A DNA stretch of 64,000 nt from Lepiota brunneoincarnata (Eukaryota > Basidiomycota > Agaricomycetes > Agaricales > Agaricaceae). The notes below the pieces were generated by a model, which saw only the letters and a program-made list of their open reading frames with translations, was not told the DNA's origin and ran no database searches. Both the position numbers and the translations under genes were made by a program. The DNA lies in contig JAEBUN010000001.1 of assembly GCA_023014365.1 (NCBI GenBank), positions 3,100,001 through 3,164,000 on the forward strand, given 5' to 3'. Position 1 is the first letter of the stretch. Each line of letters begins with the position of its first letter. Of the stretch, positions 49,273-58,499 are shown one piece after another.

Positions 49273-49816
49273 TGTATGAAGGTTTGCGAGTTCGAGAGGG
49301 GAGGCAAGCGTCGTTGAGCTGAGTCAAGGAGAGGGAGAGATCGCGACAGAACTTTCGAGATAGAGGGTATATATTTTTTCACTGGAGGACAAATCCTCCC
49401 TCTTCTACATTAAATACGGTAAAGAAATAAATACTACGTTATTCGTCGGTTATCAGAGAAGACAGCGAACGTACACGAAAAGGAGCGAAATTGTATAACT
49501 ACGAGAGGCCGTGTAAGTGAAACAAAATGTAGCGAAGACAAATTTTCGTGAAACAGGAACCTGGAGAAAAACTTACAAGTACGCTAGGAAGGAAAAGGTA
49601 GCTAGAAGGAAGGAGAGGGAACGGCTGTACTAAAGGTGTAGAAAAACTTAAGGAATGAAGAAAAATTTACATATGTTTCAACGGGAGGGGACTTATCTGA
49701 AGACCGAGGGTACGTGTGGCCCAGGGTCGTCACTCCGTTCCGTCGTTCGTCATCTGAGTCCGACGCTCATCCTCTTCCGTATCGTTTCCACGCGTAGCCA
49801 GGAGACTACTCCCACA
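49273..49816 (-). repeat. Nested Gypsy 5' LTR
   Basis: This 544-bp LTR lies next to the primer-binding site and upstream of gag in the minus direction. Nine of its ten differences from the other LTR fall in CpG or decayed-CpG positions. Confidence 0.9.
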
Positions 49817-50922
49817 AGACATATCCTCAGTATAATCCGACAGGCTCTCCTGTAATGTTTGATTTGGCGATGGGGTCCCAGTCGAAGTATGGGTCAGGTT
49901 CTGGGGAGTCGCTTCGGTAGCTTGGTGGTCTGGGGATGGCGGGTCTTGGGTGAGGTCGATGACGATGGGTTCTCTGGAGTGAATGGTGGCGGGTGCGCCG
50001 AAGGATCGATTCAGGAAGTCGGTGGCTTCCGCTAGCAGATGTGGTGGTGGCGTTGGTGGTCGGAATGACGACGGGGGCATTTTGAATTCAGGTGCGGAGG
50101 GGTCTGGCTGAAGCGGGGCGCTGCTCGGTGCTTGCAACAATGTGTCGAATATTGTTGTTTGTGGTTTCGCGTGTGAGGGATCGAGCTCTGCTTGGTATTC
50201 CTCGTGGGCGGCGATACAGGCCAGGTACCATACTTGCGGGTTGATGCTGGTAAGGGTTTCTCTCGCAGTGCTTCTCGTAATGGCCTGGGGCAATCTTTCG
50301 ACAATATCAACATTGGTAGCGCGGGCATCCTGCTTTGATATGGCCGAATCGACGGCAGCAATTGCAGCAAGTTCGGGTGGTGGATAAGTGAGTGGTGGTA
50401 GTCCCGATGGGGGCGTCATTAGAAGCAGATATAGCTTGTACAACACTTGATGGTTGGTTACTCGTATCCACCATGGGAGGGTTGGAAGGTTGGGTGGTGG
50501 TCCCGATAGGTAGGATAGGGCGGTCCTGACTTCTGCTTCCATTGCTCGGGCTTGGGATCGGACTCTCGAACGGGAATTCGGTGAGAGCGGTTGATAGCAT
50601 GGCAGAAATGGTATTGCGGTCCTGTTCCTCTGTTGCGCTAGAAAGAATAGTGGCGCATAGTTTTTCGAATTCTGTTGCTTGGTCGTGGACGAGGCGCTTG
50701 TGATACAGAAGAGCAGTAAATGTCTTCCAGCAGGTGTCGACCAGGGGTACCATCGCTGGACTGCGTTTAAGACGGGTTCCGGTAATATGAAAGGGAACTT
50801 CGTGTAAAAGGATGGATCGTATCTCGGGTTGGTTGGAGGGAAGGAAGGTATGCCGGATGATATAAGGACTGTTGGTCCTGTCTGGTTGGTCGTCAGCGGT
50901 ATCGGTGGCAGGGTTAGGTTGG

Positions 50923-53900
50923 CTATTTCCTTCGACGCGGTTCGCCAGGGATATGATTCTTTCCCGGATGAGAAGGCGTCCATCGTTGTCTGGCTCTGGG
51001 AGGTCTGGAGTGGTTGCTCGAGTGTTGGGTGGTTGGGTCATTGGTGGGGTTGTCTAGTTTGTGGGCCCTTTTATATTCTTCAATGACTTCCTTGGCGTTC
51101 TCCAGGTTTGCTTCTGGCTCCCAGGAGTCCTCGGTGGGAAGGTATCCTTTCCATCTGACTAGGAATTGATACTTGTTCCGGAATTTTCTGTGGCGCAGTA
51201 TTGACTCGACCTCGTATTCTTCTTCTCCATTTACAAGGTCGGGTGGTGGGGCTGTGTTATATTCCCCATGTGTGTCGTTCTCTTCTGCAGGCATTAGGAG
51301 GCTCGCATGAAACTTGTTGTGGATCTTCCATTTGATGGGTAATTTTAGTTCATAGGTTACAGGTCCGAGTTTTCTTGTTATGGTGAAGGGACCTTCTCGG
51401 CGTTGGGCCAGTTTCTTTGAGGCGTACTGAATTGGGAGGTTGCGGTTGTCGAGCCAAACCTTCTGTCCAACTTTTAGATTGATATCTGGCCGGTTATATC
51501 TTGCAGCCATTTTTAGTCTGGCTTGTTCGTGCGCAGCTTGGGCTTCTTGGCGTATCTTGGCGAGGTATTTAAGCTTCTCTCCTATTGCTGGAATGTTCGT
51601 TGGCTCCTCGGAGGTCGGAAATCCTTTGGGGCTTGATCCATAGAGGAGTTCAAATGGGGTATGTTGGTGTTCGGCATGTGTTTTCGAGTTGTGGACATAT
51701 TCCAGGAGTGGGAGTGCCTTTACCCATTTGTTCGGGTTCGATGAGCAATAGATGCCAAGGTAGAGTTCTATTTCTTGATTGAATCGCTCTGTTTGTCCGT
51801 CTGTCTGGGGGTGGTAGGCGGTAGAGAGTGCTTGTTCGATTCCGAGTTGTTTGTAGAATTCTTTCATGGATTTGGCAGTGAATCTGGGGTCGTGATCACT
51901 GAGAACTTTCTCGGGAAGGCCAAATCTAGAGAATAGCCGTTTGATAAGAATTTCGGCGATCTTGTCCGCGTTGGTGGTTTTTGCAGTAGGTTCTAGAATT
52001 ATCCCCTTCGTAAGCTGGTCGACCACGACCAGTATAGAATCATGGGGTCCGTCCGGGGGTAGGTCTGTGATAAGATCCATCGAGATGTTCGAGAATGGAC
52101 AGGTAGAACGGGGTCCAGGGATGGGTTGAAGCGGTGGTTTTAAGGGGTGGCGATTGATCTTGTATTGTTGGCAAGTGCCACATCCTTTGACATAGTTTTT
52201 GACAAATGATCGCATCCCGGGCCAGTAGGTGTATTCCTGGAGTTTTCTAGTTGTTTCTGCGATTCCAGGGTGTCCTGCGGTGGGTGAGTCGTGTACTCTT
52301 TGCAGTAAGCGGCGTCTGAGGTGTAAATCTTGTGGTATAAATAGTTTTCCTTGAACACGTGGGTGTCCTGAGTCATCTTCTTGGGCGATGTCGGTCTGTT
52401 TCTTTTTCTTCCACAGCTCTTTTATTTCCTTTTTAGTGTTTTCGTCGATAATATGGATATGTTGTGGCTGTTCTGGGGTGAAGAATTTGTCAGGGAGTGC
52501 AACGACCTGTTTGTTGTCTCTTGTCTTGGGTTCATGATCGGGTCGTCTGGAAAGGGCATCTGCTGGTCCATTTTTCTTTCCAGGGATATGTTGGATTTCG
52601 ATGTCAAATCGTTGCATGTAGGCAATCCATTGGGCTTGTCTTCTGCTGAGGTCTTCAGGTTTTCTCCAGCGGCGAAGGTTGTCGTGATCTGACCATACGA
52701 TGGTCTTGTGTGATGATCCTTCTATGTGGTGATGCCATTCTTTGAGTGCTCGGATAATGGCGAAGAGTTCCTGTTCGGAGCAATGATAGTTGCGTTCGGC
52801 TGGTGAGAATCCTTTCGAGAAGTATGCGACTGGGTGTTTAACTCCATTGTTGTCGCGTTGAAGTAGGACTGCTCCTGATGCAAATAGTGATGCGTCGCAT
52901 TCGATTTCGAAGGGTTTGTCTCGGTCGGGGACCATTAATACCGGTTCGCTTTGGAATTTTCTCTTGAGAGTATTGAAGGCATTCTGGCATTCTTCTGTCC
53001 ACTCGAATTTCTTGGTTTTGGACATTAGGGCATTGAGAGGTTTTGCCCATGTGGCGTATTGGTGTATGAATTTTCGATAGAAGTTGCAAAATCCTATGAA
53101 TTTTCGTACGTCGCGCGGGGTAGTTGGTGTTGGCCATTCAGCGATGCCTTTGAGCTTTGCTGGGTCCATCGAAACTGAGTCGGGAGTGATAATAACTCCT
53201 AGATATTCGAGTTGTTGTCGTTCGAATTCGCATTTCTCGGTTTTGAGGTATAGATCGTTGTCTTTGAGTATCTTGAGTACTTCTCTTGTGAGGCGTCGAA
53301 GTTCTTGTTTTGTTTTTGCGTGAATGAGGATGTCGTCCATGTAAACGATTACTCCTCCATTGTCGATGAGTTTTCGGAATAATGAGTCCATCATGGTTTG
53401 GAATGTTGCTGGGGAGTTACACATTCCAAAGAACATAACCGTGGGTTCGAATAATCCTCGGGGTGTCCTGAAGGCTCCTTTCCATTCATCTCCTTTGCGT
53501 ATGCGGATGTTGTTGTATCCTGCTCGTACGTCGAGTTTGGTAAAGTATTTTGATCCTCGAAGTTTGTCGAGAATATGAGAGATGAGGGGGAGGTTGTATG
53601 CATTTTTGATGGTATGCTCGTTGAGGTACCTGTAGTCTTGACAGGGGCGTAGTTTTCCGTCTTTCTTTCCTACGAAGAAGAAAGGTGATGCCATTGGCGA
53701 TTCGGATGGTCGAATGTATCCCTTTTGAAGGTTTTCTTCTAGGAACGTGTCGAGTTCCTTTTCTTCATTGAGGGAGAGTCGGTAGGACTTCATGGCAATT
53801 GGTTTGAATGATTCCTTGAGTTCAATTTTGTGATCCCATGGTCATTGTGGGGGGAATCGTTCGGCTTGTTTCTTGCTAAATACTGGGAGGTATTCGTGGA

Positions 53901-54585
53901 ATTCCGTGGGTACAACTTTTCTTGGGTCGTTGTTTTTCTTTTCTCCGTGTTGTACGGCGAGGAATTGTGATGCGGAGGCTTTGAAGTTGATTTCTTCGAA
54001 GCTTGTGGGCTCTAGTGTGGAGATGTGGTTGAGTTGGTCATTGTAGATCCAATCGGGTTCCATGGATTGGATGAGTTCTCGGAATATAGTGTTGTCCCAA
54101 CGTTCGTTTCTCCAGCGTAGTTGCTTGGCATCCCAGTCGATGTCTGGGTTGTGTTCTGCAAGCCAAGGGAATCCAAGGATGAGTCTTGGGCTTCCAAGGG
54201 AGACTACTTTTGGTTTGATCTCCATATTCTTCCCGTTAACCGTTAGGTTGAGGGTCGTGTAGTGGGTGGCTGTTCCATTTTCATTAATGGATCCATCGGC
54301 ATTTCGTACTTCGATGGGTCGATCGAGGGGTGTTGTTTTGAATGAATGTTGTTTGACCATTCCGGGGTCAATGAAGTTTCCTGCTGCTCCTGAGTCGAGT
54401 AGGGCGAGTAGTTCCACGCTTTCGGGTCCTTCCTTAGTGAACTTGTGTTTTCGGATTCGACAGGGTAGATGTATTACGCGTGCTGACGATTCCTGTAACT
54501 TTACAACATTAATATCATTTTGTGAATAGGAAAGGGAAGGAGGTCTTTGTGGAGGGCTAGACGTGGTGGCTAGTCTCCTTAGGCA
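50923..54585 (-). pseudogene. Chromovirus pol: protease, RT, RNase H, integrase, chromodomain
   Basis: The frame is -1 relative to gag and open from the gag end onward. Domains in order: aspartic protease (LLALLDSGAAGNFID), TGA at 53842-53844, reverse transcriptase (FFFVGKKDGKLRPCQDYRYL, catalytic VYMDDILIH), RNase H (FEIECDASLFASGAVLLQ), integrase zinc finger (HPGIAETTRKL..CGTCQQ), DDE core (ISMDLITDLPP, SDHDPRFTA, TDGQTERFNQ) and a chromodomain near the end (YEVESILRHRKF, FLVRWKGYLPTEDSWEP). Chromodomains in this position define chromoviruses and direct integration to marked chromatin. All catalytic residues are present, so the single TGA, which would fit as CGA, is the only visible lesion. 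The stop is at 50923. Confidence 0.88.
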
Positions 54586-55703
54586 AAATCCTTAACCAGA
54601 GGGGCATCTGGGTGGTTGGATTCATTTGCAAAATGTTCGTAGATGTCCTCAACTTCTTCGTCGGTTGCATCTTCTAGTATGTTGTATAGCGAGTTCTTTT
54701 TCCTGTAGCTTGCTTGTCTTCTTCTGGATATCGCATTTGACCAGTTTCTGGCATCCAAATTGCGGGGTAGTTCGGATCGGCGATATATTGTCTTCTTGGT
54801 GGGGCATTTGCGGGCGAAGTGTCCAGTCTTGTGGCAGTTGAAGCATCTCTTTTCTTTGAGATCCTTTCTTTGGGCGTCCGTGAGGATTGCATTGAGGGCT
54901 TCGCGGGTGCGTTCTTGTACCAACTGGTGGAGTCTGTCTTCTTCGGTCTCCTCATCTTCATCAGCTTCCTCGGCGAGTAGATCTGGCTCGTCCTCAAAGT
55001 CGAGGTTGTAGACTGCTTCGGCGAGTTGGTCAATATCCATTGCGTTAGGGTCTGTTGCTTGATAGGGCAGTGGGACACGGCGCGTAAAAGCATTTCTTTT
55101 CCCTTTAAATGGGTGAGTGTGCGAAGTCGTTGGAAACGAGGGAGTTCCTCGAGTTTGCATATAGTCGCGTTGAGTTTGTAGTATCTGATATGCTGTTCGA
55201 GCTTGCTTGAACCAGTCGCTGAGTTTGTTTCCTGGATTGAGGCTAATTGTCTTGATTGCGACGGGGCGATCCAGCCCGTTCTTGAAATAGTTGACCGCCG
55301 CCACTCCATCTCCAAGGTCGGCCTGATAGGCAAGTATCTGGAACTGGGATATGTAATCGTCGATATATCGTCCATTCTGTTTGAGGTGGCGGATTCTGTC
55401 CATTGCATCGGCGGGGACATTGTTTGGGGCGAAGGATGTATCGAGTCCTTCGAGAAATTTCTTCCATGTCGGAAGGGTCTGGCTTCCATCAAGTTCTTTG
55501 TTTGATTCCAAGAATGCTCCTCTCCATGTTGCGGCGGGGCCGGTGGACATGTATGAAAGGGCGAATTGTATCTTGGTCTTGTCATCGGGAAAGGCTCCTG
55601 GCTTTGCATCGATGTATAGTTGTACTGCATCCTTCCAGAGGCGGAAGTAGTCGGTCTCTCCATTAAAGGTTGGGGGTGTGTTGATTTTTGCGGAGGAGGC
55701 CAT
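54579..55703 (-). CDS. Chromovirus gag
   Basis: The ATG at 55701-55703 opens MASSAKINTPPTFNGETDYF. The 374-residue product has the retrotransposon gag core (FRLWKDAVQLYIDAKPGAF, LSYMSTGPAATWRGAF, DYISQFQILAYQADLGD), an acidic stretch, and a zinc knuckle CFNCHKTGHFARKC close to the end. It stops with TAA at 54579-54581. Pol follows in the -1 frame, and the sequence GGATTTT in gag phase lies directly before the stop, a plausible frameshift site. The gag frame is also open upstream of the ATG for over 450 nt with a Ser/Pro/Thr-rich composition, so an N-terminal extension is possible. Confidence 0.85.
   Translation of the reverse strand: MASSAKINTPPTFNGETDYFRLWKDAVQLYIDAKPGAFPDDKTKIQFALSYMSTGPAATWRGAFLESNKELDGSQTLPTWKKFLEGLDTSFAPNNVPADAMDRIRHLKQNGRYIDDYISQFQILAYQADLGDGVAAVNYFKNGLDRPVAIKTISLNPGNKLSDWFKQARTAYQILQTQRDYMQTRGTPSFPTTSHTHPFKGKRNAFTRRVPLPYQATDPNAMDIDQLAEAVYNLDFEDEPDLLAEEADEDEETEEDRLHQLVQERTREALNAILTDAQRKDLKEKRCFNCHKTGHFARKCPTKKTIYRRSELPRNLDARNWSNAISRRRQASYRKKNSLYNILEDATDEEVEDIYEHFANESNHPDAPLVKDFA
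54585..54591 (-). promoter_or_regulatory. Candidate -1 ribosomal frameshift heptamer GGATTTT
   Basis: On the coding strand the heptamer reads G GAT TTT in gag phase, two codons before the gag stop, and pol is open in the -1 frame from that point. GGAUUUU is known to me as the slippery site of red clover necrotic mosaic virus. I did not establish a downstream pseudoknot. Confidence 0.5.
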
Positions 55704-56303
55704 ATTGTTAATGTCAGAGGTTGTGGATTCCTCGTCGGAAGTGTGAATAGACCCGGTAGTGGGGCTAACTTCGGATGGTTCGGATTGTACAGGGGAACTG
55801 GATCGAGGCGGTGAGTGTACCGGTGATCCAAGTGGTGATGTGAGGGGTGAGAATGTTCTTGGGGGTTTCTGTTGCGAAGTGTTGTCGCTAGTTCTTGTAC
55901 TTGTTGAGGGTTGAGGACCGGAGGATGGGGTAGATGTTCTATGAATCGGCTCCCCGAGCCTTGAGTGGGTAGAGGTGGCAGTTCTTTCAGGTGGTGGTTG
56001 TTTGGGTAGGGATTGAAGAACTGATGCTGGGGGTGCTGGGTATCCTGGGTCTTCTGTTCGACGTTGAACTCTCTCGGTGGGTTGTGTAGGGTACGGTGCG
56101 GAACCAGAGGGTGAACGAGTGAGGGGTATAGTTTTTGTTTTCTTTTTAGGGTCCGTGGTGGAGGGGGTGTGAAGTCGGGTTCGGAGTCGGTTGTCGACCA
56201 GTCAGAACTGTTGGATTCTTCGTAGTCGGTGGCAAGGGGGTCGTTTCGGTTTGTAGACAGGGTGAAGAGGGAAGAAGTTGAAGGTGAAGGTGAGGGTGAA
56301 TAA

Positions 56304-56417
56304 ACAACGCTTGCGGGTGCGTTATCCCAATCGACGCTTGAAGGTGCGGATGACCTGTATACAACGCTTACGGGTGCGTTATCCCAATCAACACTTAAAG
56401 GTGTGGATGACCTATCA
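56304..56417 (-). repeat. Two 57-bp tandem repeats in the leader
   Basis: The unit beginning acaacgctt is repeated twice (56304-56360, 56361-56417), followed by a partial third copy. Each unit is 19 codons and encodes a segment containing SSVDWDNAP in the leader frame. Differences between the units are mainly CG/CA changes. Confidence 0.8.
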
Positions 56418-56616
56418 ACGCTTTCGGTGCGTCTGACCAAGGGTGCAGAGGGTATGGTGGCCTGCTCTACGGGGGTGTATCACCGGACAGCGACAAGGCG
56501 TGTCGTCAGATACGGTTGGCACTCGGATAGCGATAAAGTGTATCGTCTGCCGGTGTGGAAAGGTAGCGACAAGGTGTACCGATACCACGGGGTGTACGAT
56601 GGAGGTTGTCCAAAGG

Positions 56617-56628
56617 AAGCTTTAATCT
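56617..56628 (-). promoter_or_regulatory. Self-primer binding site of the chromovirus
   Basis: Two bases after the 5' LTR the minus strand reads AGATTAAAGCTT. Its complement AAGCTTTAATCT occurs in the LTR at 56800-56811, exactly where transcription should start. No tRNA-CCA-type site is seen. This is the arrangement of the Tf1/sushi group, whose RNA 5' end folds back to prime reverse transcription. Confidence 0.7.
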
Positions 56629-56799
56629 AATGTTATGATCCGTGCTCCTTCTGTATCCGAGGATAACTGGAGACGGCCTTCAATCACTCTATAAGGTGTC
56701 CGAGACAGTTGGCCTTATAGAGCTTAGTGGATCGCGCTCAATGAGATAACGAGGGAAGACGCCAAGTTAAGGCAGAGAGGTAAACGACCGCTGTTAACA

Positions 56800-56811
56800 A
56801 GATTAAAGCTT
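56800..56811 (-). promoter_or_regulatory. Predicted RNA 5' end complementary to the primer-binding site
   Basis: The twelve bases AAGCTTTAATCT (minus strand, starting at 56811) are the exact complement of the site at 56617-56628 and begin 35 nt after the first T of a TATATAA box. Confidence 0.65.
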
Positions 56812-56839
56812 AGGGCTTTAATCTCTACTTGTACAAGCC

Positions 56840-56846
56840 TTATATA
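56840..56846 (-). promoter_or_regulatory. LTR TATA box
   Basis: The minus strand reads TATATAAGG. It lies 35 nt upstream of the predicted start at 56811, the normal RNA polymerase II spacing. The same box is in the other LTR. Confidence 0.7.
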
Positions 56847-57328
56847 CCTATGAGGTGCTATATACTCGTTATAGGTTACTTGGCTGTTCTACTGGTCGTG
56901 CGCAGTCCTGACCATGATGCACATCCTGGCTGATGGCATCCTAGTGTTATTTATATTACAATGAGTCAGTACTCTTGCTACTGCTGTGCGATGTTCCATC
57001 GCTTTCCTCTGACTCATAATCTTCTTCTCCCGATTGTATCTCCATGGAGTCCTCTCCGTTCTCGCTCTCCATTCTCTCGGTGCTTCCATCCGTATCGGAG
57101 GTTGGGTCGGTTGATCCATGGTTATCTTCCTCATCCTCGGGGTATTCCAATATATCCTCCAGGGTTATCTCCATTCCTGCTTCTCTCGCCAGGTCCTGCA
57201 TGGTGGTGTAATATTCCCCTTCCTCGTCTTCATATTCTTGTGCCCGTAATTGGTCTGTAGTCTCCTGTACCCATCTTGTAAAGTCAAACAATAGTTCTTG
57301 TTCCTCCCGGTCTGGACTGTTCATAACA

Positions 57329-57333
57329 CAAGT
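57329..57333. repeat. Target-site duplication, right (caagt)
   Basis: It matches the five bases before the left LTR at 42193-42197. Confidence 0.9.
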
Positions 57334-58177
57334 AGTATGAGATATGTAGATAATGAACAGTTTTGTTTTTTAGAGTGTTCTGGGGGTGTGTTCTAACAGC
57401 AAAATTCAAGAGAGTAGTGTTTTTAGAGGTTAACGAACAGCCATTGAAGTTATCTTAGCCATATGGTGCAACAGTGAAAGGACAATCTCTGTCAATTCAA
57501 AGTGCAGGGTCTCTAGTCTCTAGTCTCTGGTCTCTGAACTCTGTTCTCTGTCTCTGTCTCTGGGTTGGTCAACAACCAAAGAAATCACACTTAATGACAC
57601 ACACTAAATAGTCCTCTGAAACCATTCTTGATCATGGCTTGCAGACTTGCATGGGGAAGTGGGGGTGAGACCTCTTGCTTCTCCACAAACAAGTGTGACT
57701 GTATTTATATTGTTTGGATACATATGAGAGATAGTAAATATGAAATAGAAAACAATAAGCTTAATTGTTACAGGTACTGCAGAATATTTTGGAAGGTTCA
57801 GCAGCATTTCTACCTTGCCCTGGGTTATGGGTTTTTCTCTGATTGATGAATGACAATTCAGCCAGATGTGTTCCATGCTCATCTGCATTATTCTACATCC
57901 ACATGAGTGCATTAAGCCTCCAGATCAATTATGATTGGAATGTATAGTGGATGGACAATCCCTTGATCCATTGTAATTAATCTTAGTTAGGCAGTATGCC
58001 AAGGTGCTAGGACCCACAAAGCACTTGTTAATTATGAGCCTTTGATATTTCTAGGGTTTTGGGCATTGGGTATTGTCTCCTGAATGTTGGATGTTCCATT
58101 CCAAGGTCTGGTCATCATTATTGAGTTCACTATAGGTGTGATACACCTGCAACAGCCACTTGGTACATTCTTTAGGT
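57334..58177. other. Old CpG-poor repeat DNA right of the composite element
   Basis: This continues the sequence interrupted by the chromovirus. A (g)tctct-type short tandem repeat covers about 57508-57562. A 102-codon minus frame at 57604-57912 has no family resemblance. CpG is rare, TG and CA are frequent, as expected of old methylated mobile DNA. Confidence 0.4.
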
Positions 58178-58499
58178 TCAAATGGATCTGAGTTCATCAG
58201 AAAACTGCTTGTAAGGCCCCTTGATGCAACCAGAGTATACTTGATAGGCTATGTAGAGTCCTGGATCCCTCCAGAGAGTGTTCTGATAGCTTGGTTCACT
58301 AAGCTTATTGCTAATGAACTGGTTTGAGCATTTCTGAGGCTCAAATATCCTCAATTTGGTAGAACTGGCTACCACAGGACATAGTACCAATCCTCTATAG
58401 AGTTCTTTAACAATATAGCCAATTATTCTATGTAGAGAATCATTCTGGAGTATAGAATTCATGTATAGGCATGAAATCAGCATATTAATGGCAAACCCC
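58178..58499 (-). pseudogene. Decayed element ORF fragment, copy 1
   Basis: An open frame with the segment RIIGYIVKELYRGLVLCPVV and KLSEPSYQ. A diverged copy with RIIGYIIKELYRGLVLCPIV occurs at 59470-59712. The DNA of the two (58275-58495 and 59507-59725) is roughly 85% alike, and the protein reading is better conserved than chance. I do not recognise the family. It is probably from an old transposon. Confidence 0.4.

Larger units (their letters stand above)
42932..49816 (-). mobile_element. Nested Ty3/Gypsy LTR retrotransposon
   Basis: A 6885-bp element with two 544-bp LTRs (42932-43475 and 49273-49816) starting TGTATGAAGG and ending ACTCCCACA, flanked by a 4-bp duplication (agac at 42928-42931 and 49817-49820). 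A polypurine tract (GAAAGGGGGAGA on the minus strand) abuts the 3' LTR at 43476, and a tRNA primer-binding site lies 3 nt from the 5' LTR. Gag, protease, RT/RNase H and integrase lie in one frame on the minus strand, broken by two TGA codons. The LTRs differ at 10 sites, all transitions. It inserted into the third ORF of the surrounding chromovirus, so it is the younger of the two. Confidence 0.92.
42523..51041 (-). pseudogene. Chromovirus third ORF with tandem zinc knuckles, in env position, split by a nested element
   Basis: An ATG at 51039-51041 inside the end of pol opens MTQPPNTRATTPDLPEPDND in another frame. The product has a helical segment (TCWKTFTALLYHKRLVHDQ), a Pro/Ser linker and two zinc knuckles. 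One is C-x2-C-x4-H-x4-C (ending FGHIKAGC). The second, after an in-frame TGA (50307-50309), is C-x2-C-x6-H-x4-C containing APGHYEKHC. Further on, a +1 frame carries a Pro-rich then acidic tail (IVIDLTQDPPSPD, LSDYTEDMS). The nested Gypsy insertion interrupts it at 49816/42932. The frame resumes exactly after removal of the 4-bp duplication, and runs into the LTR to a stop at 42523. A related ORF occurs in the right-edge element. No membrane segment is present, so it is not an envelope gene. Function unknown. Confidence 0.6.
55704..56630 (-). other. Chromovirus leader with long open frames upstream of gag
   Basis: A frame starting at ATG 56440 (MVRRTESVDRSSTPLSVDWD) stays open for 588 codons to 54674, overlapping gag in a different frame. 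The part before gag is Pro/His/Asn-rich. The gag frame itself is also open from about 56185. Neither has a domain I recognise. Possibilities are a small extra protein, an N-terminal extension of gag or compositional bias. Confidence 0.35.
42198..57328 (-). mobile_element. Composite Ty3/Gypsy chromovirus with a nested second Gypsy element
   Basis: The element is bounded by two 698-bp LTRs (42198-42895 and 56631-57328) that begin TGTTATGA and end TCATAACA and are flanked by a perfect 5-bp duplication (caagt). Genes run on the minus strand from the right: leader, gag (54579-55703), protease-RT-RNaseH-integrase with chromodomain (50923-54585) and a third ORF. The third ORF is cut by a second Gypsy element (42932-49816). 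Without that insert the chromovirus would be about 8.2 kb. LTR identity is 691 of 698, all seven differences being transitions. A self-primer, TATA box and possible frameshift site are annotated separately. Single TGA codons in pol and in the third ORF suggest this copy is inactive, though recently so. Confidence 0.92.
56631..57328 (-). repeat. Chromovirus 5' LTR
   Basis: This 698-bp copy is upstream of the leader and gag in the minus direction. It holds the TATA box (56840-56846) and the predicted transcription start (56811), so U3 is 56812-57328 and R/U5 is 56631-56811. It also contains a copy of the acidic C-terminal coding part of the third ORF (56956-57324). Confidence 0.9.

Noticed and set aside
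49817..51041. Third ORF as a retroviral envelope gene
   Set aside because: There is no signal peptide, membrane segment or glycosylation-rich ectodomain. Zinc knuckles point to nucleic-acid binding.
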